Of a stretch of DNA of 64,000 nucleotides, positions 53,975-64,000 are shown piece after piece. The stretch's first letter is position 1. Each line of letters begins with the position of its first letter. The notes below the pieces were generated by a model. The model had not been told where the DNA came from. It ran no database searches and worked only from the letters and a program-made list of their open reading frames with translations. A program made the translations under genes and the position numbers. Source of the DNA: Motacilla alba alba (Eukaryota > Chordata > Aves > Passeriformes > Motacillidae); contig NC_052017.1 of NCBI RefSeq assembly GCF_015832195.1, positions 9,066,790-9,130,789 of the forward strand. The letters run 5' to 3'.

Positions 53975-54904
53975 CCTCTGAGCTTTAGCAATACCAGCCA
54001 TGTGCTGTCTTCCAAATCCAACAAAACCCTGGGCCTCAGTTTCTGTAGGAATGCCAACAGTGCAGTGGGTTTTTCAGGGGTTTGGGTGTTTTGATATGAG
54101 AGGGGGTTGTTCCAGCTGGAGTGGAGAAGGGGAGGGCAATTCACACATGATTTGAAGCCTCTGCAGTTTTTGCCTCTGTAGCTAAGATAAACCAATTCTC
54201 ATTAAAATAGGTGCCTGACTATTTGTTATTTTCCATACTGCATCCAGGTTTGGTAGAAAGGAATCACAAAGACTAATAACTCAGCATTTTGTGAATGATA
54301 AAATTTTCATAAAGCCCTTTCATAAAGTGTGTTTGGGAAAGACCAAAGAAAACCAAACATAAAATCCCACTAGCTAATGCTTAAGTAACAAATGCCACCA
54401 AGTGCCCATTTCCTGAACAACTCTTTTCAGCTGAACTAAAGTGAAATGTTCTTTACAGCTGTAACCCTCAGGAAACAGACACACCAAACTTCTGATATGC
54501 TACTATTTATTTCCTGGCAGAGTCACTATCAGCTGGCTAGATTACAGCCTGCAGTAGATACTGCCTGTATACTGAGAAATAATTCTAAGTTAGTGATGAA
54601 CTTCAAGTGCTTCAAAAATCACCTGAAGAAGCTCTTGCAGTAAATGGTAGACACCATAGGAATTTTGGTTAATCACATGATTTAAGTGTAATGCTGTTAT
54701 TTCTGTCGCATCAAGCTTCAAGTTGACAGTTGTTTGAGCAAGAGAAATAGGAAAAGAGTTACCTGCTTTAGGTTTTGTGATGTTTTATTTTACAGCTTTC
54801 TGTATAACTGTGGTGTCTATTCCGTAATTTTGAAGCTCTGTAGTTTTATTCAGATAATACAAGTGGGAGACAGTAGGGCATCTGAAGACTGAAAGTTTGT
54901 AAAA

Positions 54905-54939
54905 TTGTTTATTTACATATTTATTATGTAAATAAACAA
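54905..54939. repeat. Perfect 15-bp inverted repeat with 5-nt loop
   Basis: TTGTTTATTTACATA (54905-54919) is followed by the loop TTTAT and its exact complement (54925-54939). The arms carry forkhead-like TGTTTAT and AATAAACA motifs on opposite strands. Confidence 0.85.
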
Positions 54940-57204
54940 AATAACACTTTCAGAGTATAAGGACTATTTTAAAACCTCTCAATCTTTTATCTTCCTTTGT
55001 TTTTACATTTGGCCAGAGACCTCTGATGTCAGGCTTGGATACCGAATCCACGCAGGAAGTCTGTCAAGAAGCCCTAAATTTCTGCAAGATTCAGCTACAC
55101 AGCACGTAAGGTATCAAAGCAAGCAAAGCAGTGTTACATCTCCTACTCCCCAAAAGCAGGAATGAAGTGACAGAGGTAAATACATACTTGAAAGAAAATC
55201 AAAAGCTGCAGTTCTAGGTAGGGTAGAGTACCTCTGTCTTGTGCTTATTTTAATTAGAAAAGGACAAGAAAGTTTAAAAGATCAGATCTTGCTACAACTA
55301 TTTAATGTGAGTTTGTAATCTATGTATTAAGTACAAAAATAAGGTACCAATATTTTGTTGAAGCTTGCAAGTAAAGTGCACAAGGTAGCTATCTCCAATT
55401 TCAAGAGGTACAACCACATCAGAGGTAGCTCATTCAGTTACTTTTCCAGCTTCTTTTCAAATTTTTAAATTTTATGAGGATTTTTCTGCTTCTTGGAGCA
55501 GCAAAAATTCTGGTTTGGTCTCTTGTTTAAATGCTATTTCACTAACAAAACAATGAATCAAGATAAAAATACTATGTCCCTCTTGCTTTTTCAAGAAGAG
55601 CAGTTGCATTTTATTTGCTTAGGATAGGGAAACATCTCCAGGATTAGTTAAAATTCATGGCTAATCACTAGTTTTTAAAATAATATTCCTTTTCTTTGCT
55701 TCTTTTTTTGACTTTCAATTATAGGTAACACATCTGACTCGATGTCTGTTGTTTCAAAATGCTCCTTAGTAAATAGAAGTGTACAGTTTACTCCTATACG
55801 TGCTTCACTTCCAGATTTTCTCCTCTTTATCCCACTCCCCCAGGCTTCAGAGTACCCATCTCCATGGCAACACTCGATAAGGTTGGTGGGTGGTGTTATC
55901 ACAGCAGGCTTCCCCACAGAAGGTCTCAGCCATATGGATTATTTATGAACTTGCATGACAACACCAGACCACTGAAATACTTCTTGAGCAAGTTTTTGTT
56001 GAAAGCCAGTGATTCAAAACAGAGCATCCTCACTGCAGTCAGCACCCAGGAGGAGAGAGAGGAGGAAAAGCAGCACCAAGGTGGTCCCTGATCCCTCCTC
56101 AGAGCTGCCTTGCCACTGCCTGAAAGCTCCTCTTGCCCCAGATGAGATCTATGTGCCACAAATCACAAGTAGTGTATATAATAAGTCAGTCAGAATCTGG
56201 GAAGTTGTGCTTCCAACAAGAATAAAAACCATGACTAAATGGTTGCTACAACTGGTGCTGTTGTCAGGAGTTGTTGTTGCAGATTTGGTACCTCTGAGTT
56301 ATTCCCTGAACTAAACTAAAGTGGTTTGGCTTTGCACTATAGTATCTTCACCTGATACTTTTCCTAAACCTTCAGTATATTTTTTGGCAAATCTTGCATT
56401 TATACTGAATGCATTGAAACAGCACAGAAAATTTCTTGCAAAGGACTGCTGTAACAGCAGCCTCATTCTTTAAAGTCAAAGAGTGCACTCTTTGCTTTTT
56501 GAGCAAAAGACACAGGGCCATAAGGGCCTGTTGCATGGAACCCCTTTGTGCAATAATTTTAATAAATTTATCAAGTTGCATCTTAGAGTGAGACAGATTT
56601 TCTCTAGGAAGGGGAAAAAATGTTTTAGCTCCCAAATAGGCATGTTTGTAGTTTTTGACATAGTCAATACTCAAGATTTAATGGCTGTGATTTATCTTCC
56701 CAGCTATATGTACACCCATAATGTGAACCGTAACGGGTCACAGTAGGCTTTCCTTATGATCAGTAAGAAGTAGGAAATGTTGAGGCACAATTTATCAGGC
56801 CCATTATTAAAATCTGCTCAAAGATTATGTGAGTTGTACCCTAAGCAGTATAAACCAGCAAGAACTCATGCCATAGTTCAGCCAGGTTTTCTGGAGAGAA
56901 GTTCAGATGCAGAGTTTCAGATCAGCCAGTCAAGATGTTACCAGCTTTTTTCCACTCCTCCTTCTTTATCACATGCAATCCATCCCTAATTAGGGTAAAA
57001 TGCTTCAGATTTGATGAGCTGAAGCATTTACAATGCTGAAGGTGATTAATTTTGAGAAAACTTAGTGCACTTATGATAATCAATTGGAGGAAGCAGTAAA
57101 AAACAATGTCTGGTCTTCAGACAGAGGGGAAATTTCAAAAATGAGAACTCAGAGAAAAAGGAATCCAAAATCACAGAATGTAAGAACCACATTAAAAATA
57201 CTAC

Positions 57205-57367
57205 CTTGACAGAAGCTTTGTCACTTGTCTTCCTTGGATACAAATTTTTAGATGCAGATTGGGAGAGAATTCTGAGATATTTAAGGTATTGCTGAAGAGA
57301 CTTGGCCAAGTTCACATTATTTTCCACATCATAATTTCTTTCGTTATCTTCATTTTGTCCCAAAGTC
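57205..57367 (-). CDS. PTPRN2: PTPRN2 luminal exon with helix-like LAKSLQQYLKYL segment
   Basis: This 163-bp exon gives 1 nt that completes Arg, then 54 codons, and ends in phase 0. It starts TLGQNEDNERNYD, has a predicted amphipathic stretch NLAKSLQQYLKYLRILSQ, and ends in a basic tail PRKTSDKASVK. The pattern ALA-LRR-LPFLEALSQ at the same place in human PTPRN2 matches the Leu/Ser-Gln spacing here. The acceptor is TATGCAG. The donor GTAGTA is weaker than average but follows a clean AAG codon. It belongs to the rapidly evolving luminal region, so overall identity to mammals is modest and recognition rests on the short helix plus phase and order. The Arg-Lys pair near the end is dibasic; whether it is cleaved cannot be judged from sequence. 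Confidence 0.92.
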
Positions 57368-60300
57368 CTGCATAGCAAAAGCAAGAAAAAGAAAGTTACC
57401 AGCCTGTCCCATGTACAAAGTGGCCAAGTTAAAAGGCACTGCAAGCCACTGTAGTTCAATACATAACAGGAAAGTCACTCAAAAGCTTAGCAACCACAAA
57501 AGTATAGAAAATTCAATGTTTCAGCAAAAGCACTCAAAAAATCTTGCACTATTAACAATCTATTTCATGCATCAAAATTAATGATTCTAGAGTAAATCAA
57601 ATAAAATGTCACATCAAGGAAAAGCCATATTCAAAAGCAAAAAAATGCCTGTAAAAAGAAAACGCACATGATTAAATTGCACCTCAAAGAAATTTGAGAT
57701 GGTTCTAAGATTTAAAAAACTTGCCGGATGATGATGAGATTGAATGCCAATTTGGCTCTGCACCAACGTAAAGAATAGAAGAAAGACTACTGGATATGCA
57801 GAAATAATGGAGCAAGTAAACTCCAGTAAAGGCTTGAAAAGGGAATAACGAGATGGAACAAATATCTCTTCTGATCTTCTCATGTGCCTGGGATTCACAG
57901 AATAGGGGTGTTTCCTGAGTGGTTTAGACAGATTTTGGTGACATTTGCAAAGAAAAGCTAGAAATGAGATTAAATGATGGCAGTGTGGAGGTGTTTATAT
58001 GGGATTCAGAGTGCTGTGTGCAATGAATCTGAATTATTACCAGCTGTCCTCATCTATCTCAACAACACATAAACGGTGATGATAATTTAAATGTCAGCAT
58101 TGACTATTTCATTCCTTGTGCAAGAAAGCAGACAGAAAGTTCCCAGCCCTCTTCCTTCCCTGTGAGTGAAGCTGCTTGAGGGAAATCACCTTTTGGTGTC
58201 ACCATTTCCTACTCACATGCCCACACACTTCTCCAGTGAAGAAGAATTCCAGGTGGAAGAGCTTTACAGCTCAGTGAATGAGTTTGACTTTCAACATCTC
58301 TGTGCCACTGTAAATAAAATTTTATTCTACCAGCCCACATCTTGGCACTAATGTAGAGGCACAGCCTGAGAGAGCACCATTATATCATTATCCAAAGCTG
58401 GGCTTTAATTATATTACTTTAATAAAAAATTAACAGACTTCCTTCCATGCTCACAGTTGTACCAAATGTGTGTCCCTAGTAATTTAACACTAATAAATGT
58501 AATTAATAATCTAATTTACTGTGGTGGCACTGCAACCAACAGTGCTCACAGGTTTGCTCACTTTGAAACACCAGAAAAATCTTCTATTTCTCCCCAGTGT
58601 ATAACAGCAGGTTCCCATCAGGGACACAAACTCTAGGGAAAAAAAGAAGGGTTACTGCACAGAACACTGTAGCAAACCTGATATAATTTACTATCAGTCT
58701 TGCTTCCTTCTCATGCTGTTTGCATTTTTTTCTCATTTCAGAGCTCTAAATTCTGCCTTCTGATGGAGCATGGACATGCAGGTAACATTATCCACCTTCT
58801 TTTCAGCTTAAAGCCAGACCAAAACTATTCTGCAGTTTCAGAAAAACCTGGGCACTGTGCTTTCTGCTTCAGTGGAGATGAACTAATCCAAACAGGCTCT
58901 CTTCATAGGAAGGATCTCATTTGCCAACACCCACCTTTCATTCATTGATTAATTCCAACACCTATCTTCTGCTTTCTTCACTAATTTTAAAAGGAAGGGA
59001 AAATGAAAAAAACAAAACAAACCAAAAAACCCCACAAACAAACAAAAAACACTCACAAAAACAAACAAACAAACAAAACCAAACAGACCAAATTCTGCCC
59101 CAAGGATTTCCACTGGAGCTAATGGGAACTGAATGCACAAAAGACAGGATCTAGGTTGGCCTTTCAAACCATTATTTACAATATATAGCCACTGTCACTG
59201 GTGGTAGAAGAAAAATCTGGGATCTGAGATTTCTCATTTTTCACATGAAGACAATAATTGCACTCATATTTACATTCCACATTTGATGGAATATTTTATG
59301 CTATAAACATTTAAACAATTAAAATGTAAAAGAATACAAAGCTTCATGTTTCATTTGATGACAAATTTAATAAGATACTATGAATACATCTGAAAGATTT
59401 AAAACATTTTTGTAGTTCACCACTACATCACCTTGTTAACTCCAGAATGAAAATGCATTTACTAACCAATTTTTGCTACTAAATTTAAATATTTATTTTA
59501 AATATGACAAAGTCATTCTGGAAAATGGATGAAAGACAAATATATAAAAGCACTTGGTGAGTAAGAGAAATGACTGTCAAATGAGTTCTTTTTGTGCACT
59601 TATTTGGAAGTATTTTCAGTTTTAATTTGCTCTGAAAGACAACTTTGTATACAAGGAACTTAAGAGTATAAAGACAATACCACACATAATTATTTAGCTA
59701 CAAAAATAATTATGTATTTCCTGCAAACTCTAGCATTTTAGAAGCTTTTTTGTGGAAACATCTAAATCACTGCACCTCTGCTATTTCTGGAATGTTCCAA
59801 ATTAATAGAAACCACACATTTTAGAATAAATTTCTCCCTTTAAATGCTGAGACTATCTTATTACTGACTTAATGATGGTTTTATTGCAGAAATAATACTA
59901 TACCCCATTTCATACATTGAAGTTTGCTGGAAACGTTTGTGGTTTTGCCTAATTGCACCAATGAACACAACTGACATTTATTCCCTCTGTGCAGAATGGA
60001 CTTTTTTCCTTTATCTTGAGCCCTCTTTCAAGAGAGGGTTTTTTGAAATTTAATAAGGACCCAGGAAATACCACGTACACTCCAGTTAGCCAACAAAGAA
60101 AGAACTTTCATCTTGAAATCAAACTCCCAGTTTCAGCATTTTTTTGAGATGAAATCCATGTCTTCTGTTTCATCAGATTTCATATGCACTAATTTAGCCT
60201 AAGTCAATTTACCTTTCAAGTGTCTGAGTCTATTTTCTTGCTCTCACCAGCTCTGTGGGGATTAATGACTCATTAGTATGACTTCATATTGTCTTATTAC

Positions 60301-62200
60301 ACACGTTACCCTTAATAAAAGGTCTTCCTGACATAATGTTTCTTTGATAATTAGATACCTACTCTAAGTTGCTTTTTAAATTATTTAATTATTATCTGAT
60401 AAGATTTTAGCAAGCACACTGAGCATATAACACACTTGATCAGAATCTACAAGGCACCAGATTTCCTACTGTTCTCTGACCTACAAAACACGTTGCAAAT
60501 GGACAACCAGAAAAATCAATTAATGCTTTAAACTGTTGGCACATAAGATAATGCTTTCAGAAGCACAGCTTGGTGACTGCAGAAAATCTATCCACAATAG
60601 GAATGCTTCACATGAACACATTTGAAATTCTGATGTTCTGGAAGTATCAATATACAAAATGTTGCAGTTTTTTTTCTTACACATAGGTATAGCTAAAAAT
60701 GTAAAACATCTGAAACTTGTTAAAACCAGGAATTCCTAAAAGTGAGCATTTGTTTTCAATCTAAACCTTAAATAACTTTTTATGTATTCTTATATTTTTT
60801 TAATTTTTATATAACTACAAATCTGGAACACTGCAGAATATGGCCTCGATATCATGAAAATCTGGCCTATTTTGTCTTACTCTCATGAATAAAAAATTTT
60901 AGGTACTCTCTCAAAAAAAAATCCCCAGAAGATATTGAAGATCATTTCTGATACCATCTACTGAGAGTAATCCATTCAATACTGACATTTTGTGTATCTA
61001 AGCAGTGAAAACATGTTTATGGATTCAACCACATGTTGTTATCACCTTTATGGTAATCTTGAGATCACTATCTTCTTTAGACATTAAGTTTCTACCTTAC
61101 TGCACTTCTGAATGGTGCTGTGATTTAAGAAATGCTTTTGAATCAGCAAACATGTGAAATACAGGGTCAAAGCCTCTGAATTAAATCAAAACCAAGTGAG
61201 GCAAACACAGCTGAAGATACTGGGAAGTATCAATTACACAGCATTTTATTTCCAGAAAAAAAGCAATCTAGAAAAGAAATGGTTCTGCAGTATATGCAAA
61301 CCACATACTGCAGTACATGAAGATCTGAATTCCAGCATTCAATATTTTGCCCATCAAGGCTAGAAGCTCCACTCTATTCCACTATGATGAAAGTTTTTTA
61401 ACAAAAAGCCCTTTCTTTCAATTTCACTACTTTTGAGAATGTATTTCTTAAAATCACATAAGAGAAAGCAAAATTTCTCATTTTTAATTTTTCCTAAAAT
61501 TTCCTTCTGGGGTTTGTGTGGTTGGGTTGCACTTAAAGGCCTGTAGGGCAGAACGGAGCAGGTAAAAGAGTCTCTTTATATGTGTAACTGTATATGAAGA
61601 TGACATACTTGCAGGTTCAACCATATCACTCTACAGAATTACTGATGTGTCGTGCAACCAATTACTGCAAAGTCACTCCTCAATACCTTTCAAGCCATGT
61701 CCCAACATTATTTTCTGTCATAGGAACTTGCAGGAATATCTCCTTCCTGAAGAAATTTTGCAACTTCAAATCAATTATAGGTATGTTTTGGAAGAATTTG
61801 ACTTTGAAAATATAATTAGTCACTCAGAATGTCATTCAATGCTTAGTCCAGAATAAAATATCTCCTGTAGTTGAGCTGCCATAAGTTTGCCTTTTTAAGA
61901 CAGTCATAGGTAGGGATGGCTGAACTGACACTATACAGTGCATGAATTGAATGAAAGGTCTGATGTTTTGAATTCTGACACCTTAATTAATAATAGAAAG
62001 TGTGTTTCTTTAACTTGATGATAAACAGAAGAACAAAGTCCAGGGTTTTAATTCATTCTGTCCCCTGAACACTGGTGAACACCTTTACCATATAGATAGT
62101 GACTTTCGTGATTTTTTAAAATTCTGCTTCTGGGCCAACTTCTTTTTTATCATTTGCAAACCTTTCCAAAACCCAAGCAAAAACACTACAGAAGACTTAC
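57368..62200 (-). other. PTPRN2: PTPRN2 4.8-kb intron
   Basis: The intron has a GTAAGT donor at 62200 and a TATGCAG acceptor at 57368. It contains an A/C-rich low-complexity stretch at about 59007-59085 and a palindromic AP-1-type site at 60265-60273. No mobile element is recognised. Confidence 0.85.
59007..59085. repeat. A/C-rich low-complexity tract
   Basis: Imperfect AAAC and AAAAC repeats, including three to four pure CAAA copies near 59061-59075. It is the complement-type partner of the G/T-rich tracts. Confidence 0.8.
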
Positions 62201-62318
62201 CTTCCTGTGTCAGATCCTTCAGATGCAAATACATCAGGGCCTCTGCTGTGGATTTTGTGAATGGTTGAGAGCTCCTGACCAATAACATGCTGTGTGTAAT
62301 CATCTCTCCAGGTAAAAC
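62201..62318 (-). CDS. PTPRN2: PTPRN2 luminal exon 'FTWRDDYTQ' (first of seven seen)
   Basis: This 118-bp internal exon begins with 2 nt that complete a split Gly codon and ends with 2 nt of an Arg codon. The peptide reads FTWRDDYTQHVIGQEL, then a less conserved tail rich in Ser, Gly and Asp. The FTWxDDYTQ block followed by QEL is a signature of PTPRN2 just after the N-terminal RESP18-like region; human has FTWQDDYTQ. The acceptor is TTATCAG and the donor a strong GTAAGT. The Arg codon is completed by the first base of the exon ending at 57367, which confirms the pairing. The segment lies in the granule lumen. It contains no cysteine and no N-glycosylation sequon. The upstream exon (ending in G) was not found between 62319 and 64000. 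Confidence 0.93.
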
Positions 62319-64000
62319 CTGATAAATAATGAAACAAAGAAACAAAAACAGAATGAAAAAGATTTCCTATCCTCTCTTCTGTATGAAACTCTGGTAAGGA
62401 AATTTTGCTAATGAAACTTCCTTGCAGTGGAAGGGAGACAGGAAATCATGTGAGGACATTTTGAAAGCCTTTGGTCTTAGCGGAATCTTAGCTAGTTGCA
62501 AACCAGTTTTAATAGATTAAAAAGGGTTATTTTGGACAGCTATGGAAATCATCCCATCAGCTGGTGTCTGTTGAAAGGTTGCTTCATGTCCTCCCCATTC
62601 ACGGCACACTGCCCCCCTCTCTGTTTTTCCCATGAAACATTAAAGTTTCGAACACTGAGGAGCCAGCACTGCAAGTTTTAGTATAACACACGTAGAGGCC
62701 AAGTTAAGTTATATTTAAATGTTGCAACAAAGAACTTTTTAACAAGGGGAGAGTGCAACTATGTAGGCAAATTACAGTGATGACTCGTTAAGTACATGCA
62801 GTTCCAATCTCCCAGTAATTACACCTGATATAATGATATAATAATCCCAAACATAATTGTTACCTGATTTGTAACATGTTACAAATCTTTTACTTTGTTA
62901 CCTGATTTTTTACATGTTACAGTAACACTTTAGCACGTAGAATTTGAGGATGAATTCTCTGTAAATATCTAATAGCTAAATATCACACAACTGAAGAGAA
63001 TTTCTGCTGTTATGCCCTGTACAGCCCAATACCACACATCTCTCAATGAATATTTATAGAAGTTCCAGATGTGGTTATTCTGATAATACCTTCCTGTAAG
63101 AAACCACCTAAAGAAAAATCCTCTCTAGCGCCAGATGCAGGCAGTCAGATCTGGTTGGTAGAAGCAGGAAGGGAAGTTGGAAGGAAGATTTCTGGTTCAG
63201 TCCCTATTCTGTGTACAAATTATAACCTTCCACCACCATCTAGAGTCAACACAAGGTTTTTTTGGTGTAGGCAGACCCTTGGTATGAAGATAAAGCATCT
63301 TCAGCCTCAGCAGAACTCAGAACTTGGCCACTTCACTACCTGGGATGGGTGCTTTATCCATTGGGCTCTTCATATTTTTCCACTGCATTGAAGCAGAATT
63401 ATTTATCTATTTGCTAAATTCTAGAATTAAAAATGAAGTCCTAATAGGATATTTCTCTGTTGTGCCAAAGGAGACAATTCTGAGAGTGCAGAAGTAAAAA
63501 TTACCTTAATATTTAGCAAATTTTCGTCCTAGAGAGGAGATACTTAAATAAGCTCAGTATATGTTTAGACAGGGCTGCGAAGCATTAAAACTAAGGTGTT
63601 GTCTTGGATTTAGACAAGATTTGGGGGGGAGGGAAAAGAAAGGCCCCATTTTGGCAAGAGTTAAGTGGGCTGCATCAAAAACTTTTTTTTTTCATTAGTG
63701 AAAATAATAATAATAAAAAATCTGAAACAATGTAAGTATGCATGAAGGCTTTAACAAACAAAAAAAGCTTTCTAACATTTCACTTGTGATCCTCATTTCT
63801 CCTTTCCTTAAATAAAAATGTTCCTCAAGTTTACTGAGGAAACACTCCACCTGAAGCGATAGTAGCTATTAATGGCTACAGTAAATGTCTCCAGACACTT
63901 GGGAGAGGAAAGAATATCTGTCTCTCTCTAATCTAGTTTTATTTCTGATTCATCCTTTTCAAATGCAAATATCACCTTTTCAAAGATGCCATGTAAGAAG
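62319..64000 (-). other. PTPRN2: PTPRN2 intron (partial) upstream of the FTWRDD exon
   Basis: This is AT-rich sequence ending in the TTATCAG acceptor at 62319. It contains a duplicated segment with a palindrome (62859-62921). The preceding coding exon, expected to end in a G that starts a Gly codon, was not seen. Confidence 0.75.
62859..62921. repeat. Duplicated 25-bp segment containing a palindrome
   Basis: GTTACCTGATTT plus TACATGTTACA-like sequence occurs at 62859-62883 and again at 62897-62921 with two mismatches. The first copy contains the perfect palindrome GTAACATGTTAC. Confidence 0.8.

Larger units (their letters stand above)
44218..57204 (-). other. PTPRN2: PTPRN2 13-kb intron
   Basis: The intron runs from a GTAGTA donor (57204) to a TTTCTAG acceptor (44218). 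It holds a plus-strand solo LTR at 53568-53974, an A/purine-rich run at 49557-49610, a G/T-rich tract at 51957-52025, and a 15-bp hairpin at 54905-54939. A GC-richer block at about 49960-50660 may be an old repeat but matches no family I can name. Confidence 0.85.
13831..62318 (-). other. PTPRN2: PTPRN2 gene, internal segment with seven coding exons (partial at both ends)
   Basis: PTPRN2 (phogrin, IA-2beta) is a type I membrane protein of dense-core secretory granules in endocrine cells and neurons. It is related to receptor tyrosine phosphatases but has little or no protein-phosphatase activity, and it supports granule cargo storage and regulated secretion. The seven exons found here encode only luminal sequence. 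Identification rests on ordered matches to remembered human PTPRN2 motifs: FTWxDDYTQ, then LxxLSQ, MAALxxY, LLKDLxxxxxxVxxLSxxELD, DxGV, LSSEE-GVENVKS, GLQLEV-GYIVT, and DPLSxEKGxEL. Intron phases agree at every junction (2-nt and 1-nt split codons are completed correctly). The paralogue PTPRN fits less well: it reads KPLSLAAG where this sequence and PTPRN2 share DPLS-EKG. The introns total about 47 kb between the first and last exon seen. Confidence 0.95.

Noticed and set aside
13831..62318. Identity as the paralogue PTPRN (IA-2)
   Set aside because: The ectodomain reads DPLS-EKG and carries the LSSEE/GVENVKS block, which fit PTPRN2; PTPRN has KPLSLAAG at the same place.
1..64000. tRNA, rRNA, CRISPR, operon or prokaryotic defence features
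   Set aside because: None was seen; the sequence is an avian intron/exon landscape and does not show such systems.

Overview
The window is vertebrate nuclear DNA, and the repeats point to a songbird (passerine). It is AT-rich and intron-dominated. It carries CR1 LINE fragments, including 3' ends with the avian ATTCTATG-type tail, and solo LTRs that closely resemble abundant passerine ERVK-type LTRs (recognised from memory, not by a database search). There are no operons, CRISPR arrays or bacterial genes.

The only gene I can support is PTPRN2 (phogrin, IA-2beta) on the minus strand. Seven consecutive internal coding exons run from high to low coordinates: 62318-62201, 57367-57205, 44217-43749, 37451-37197, 35860-35820 (a 41-bp exon), 34317-33944 and 13917-13831. 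All have GT donors and AG acceptors. All six exon-exon junctions keep the reading frame, giving 1,507 bp and about 502 codons. They encode most of the luminal part of the receptor: a stretch after the RESP18-like N-terminus, the variable middle with a putative processing region, and the first part of the membrane-proximal mature ectodomain. The signal peptide and first exons lie beyond position 64000. The rest of the ectodomain, the membrane segment and the cytoplasmic phosphatase-like domain lie below position 1.

Layout: 1-13830 is an intron with no recognised exon. The 20-kb intron 13918-33943 holds most of the mobile-element load: CR1 at about 17300 (+), a long ATATT array at 18233, CR1 at 27318 (+), a 294-bp solo LTR with 6-bp target duplications at 25342 (-), a CpG-rich LTR at about 31372-32114 (-), and a CR1 immediately beyond it (-). 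33944-37451 is a compact three-exon cluster. The introns at 37452-43748, 44218-57204 and 57368-62200 are mostly unique AT-rich sequence with A/C- or G/T-rich tracts, a tandem duplication at 38130, a 407-bp solo LTR at 53568 (+) and a 15-bp perfect hairpin at 54905. 62319-64000 is the start of the next upstream intron.

I saw no previously undescribed biological system. The observations most worth checking are the 41-bp exon, the conserved acidic island around a Lys-Lys pair in the 34-kb exon, the gene-sense LTRs inside the large intron, and a few inverted repeats and a possible conserved noncoding segment near 2300-2800.
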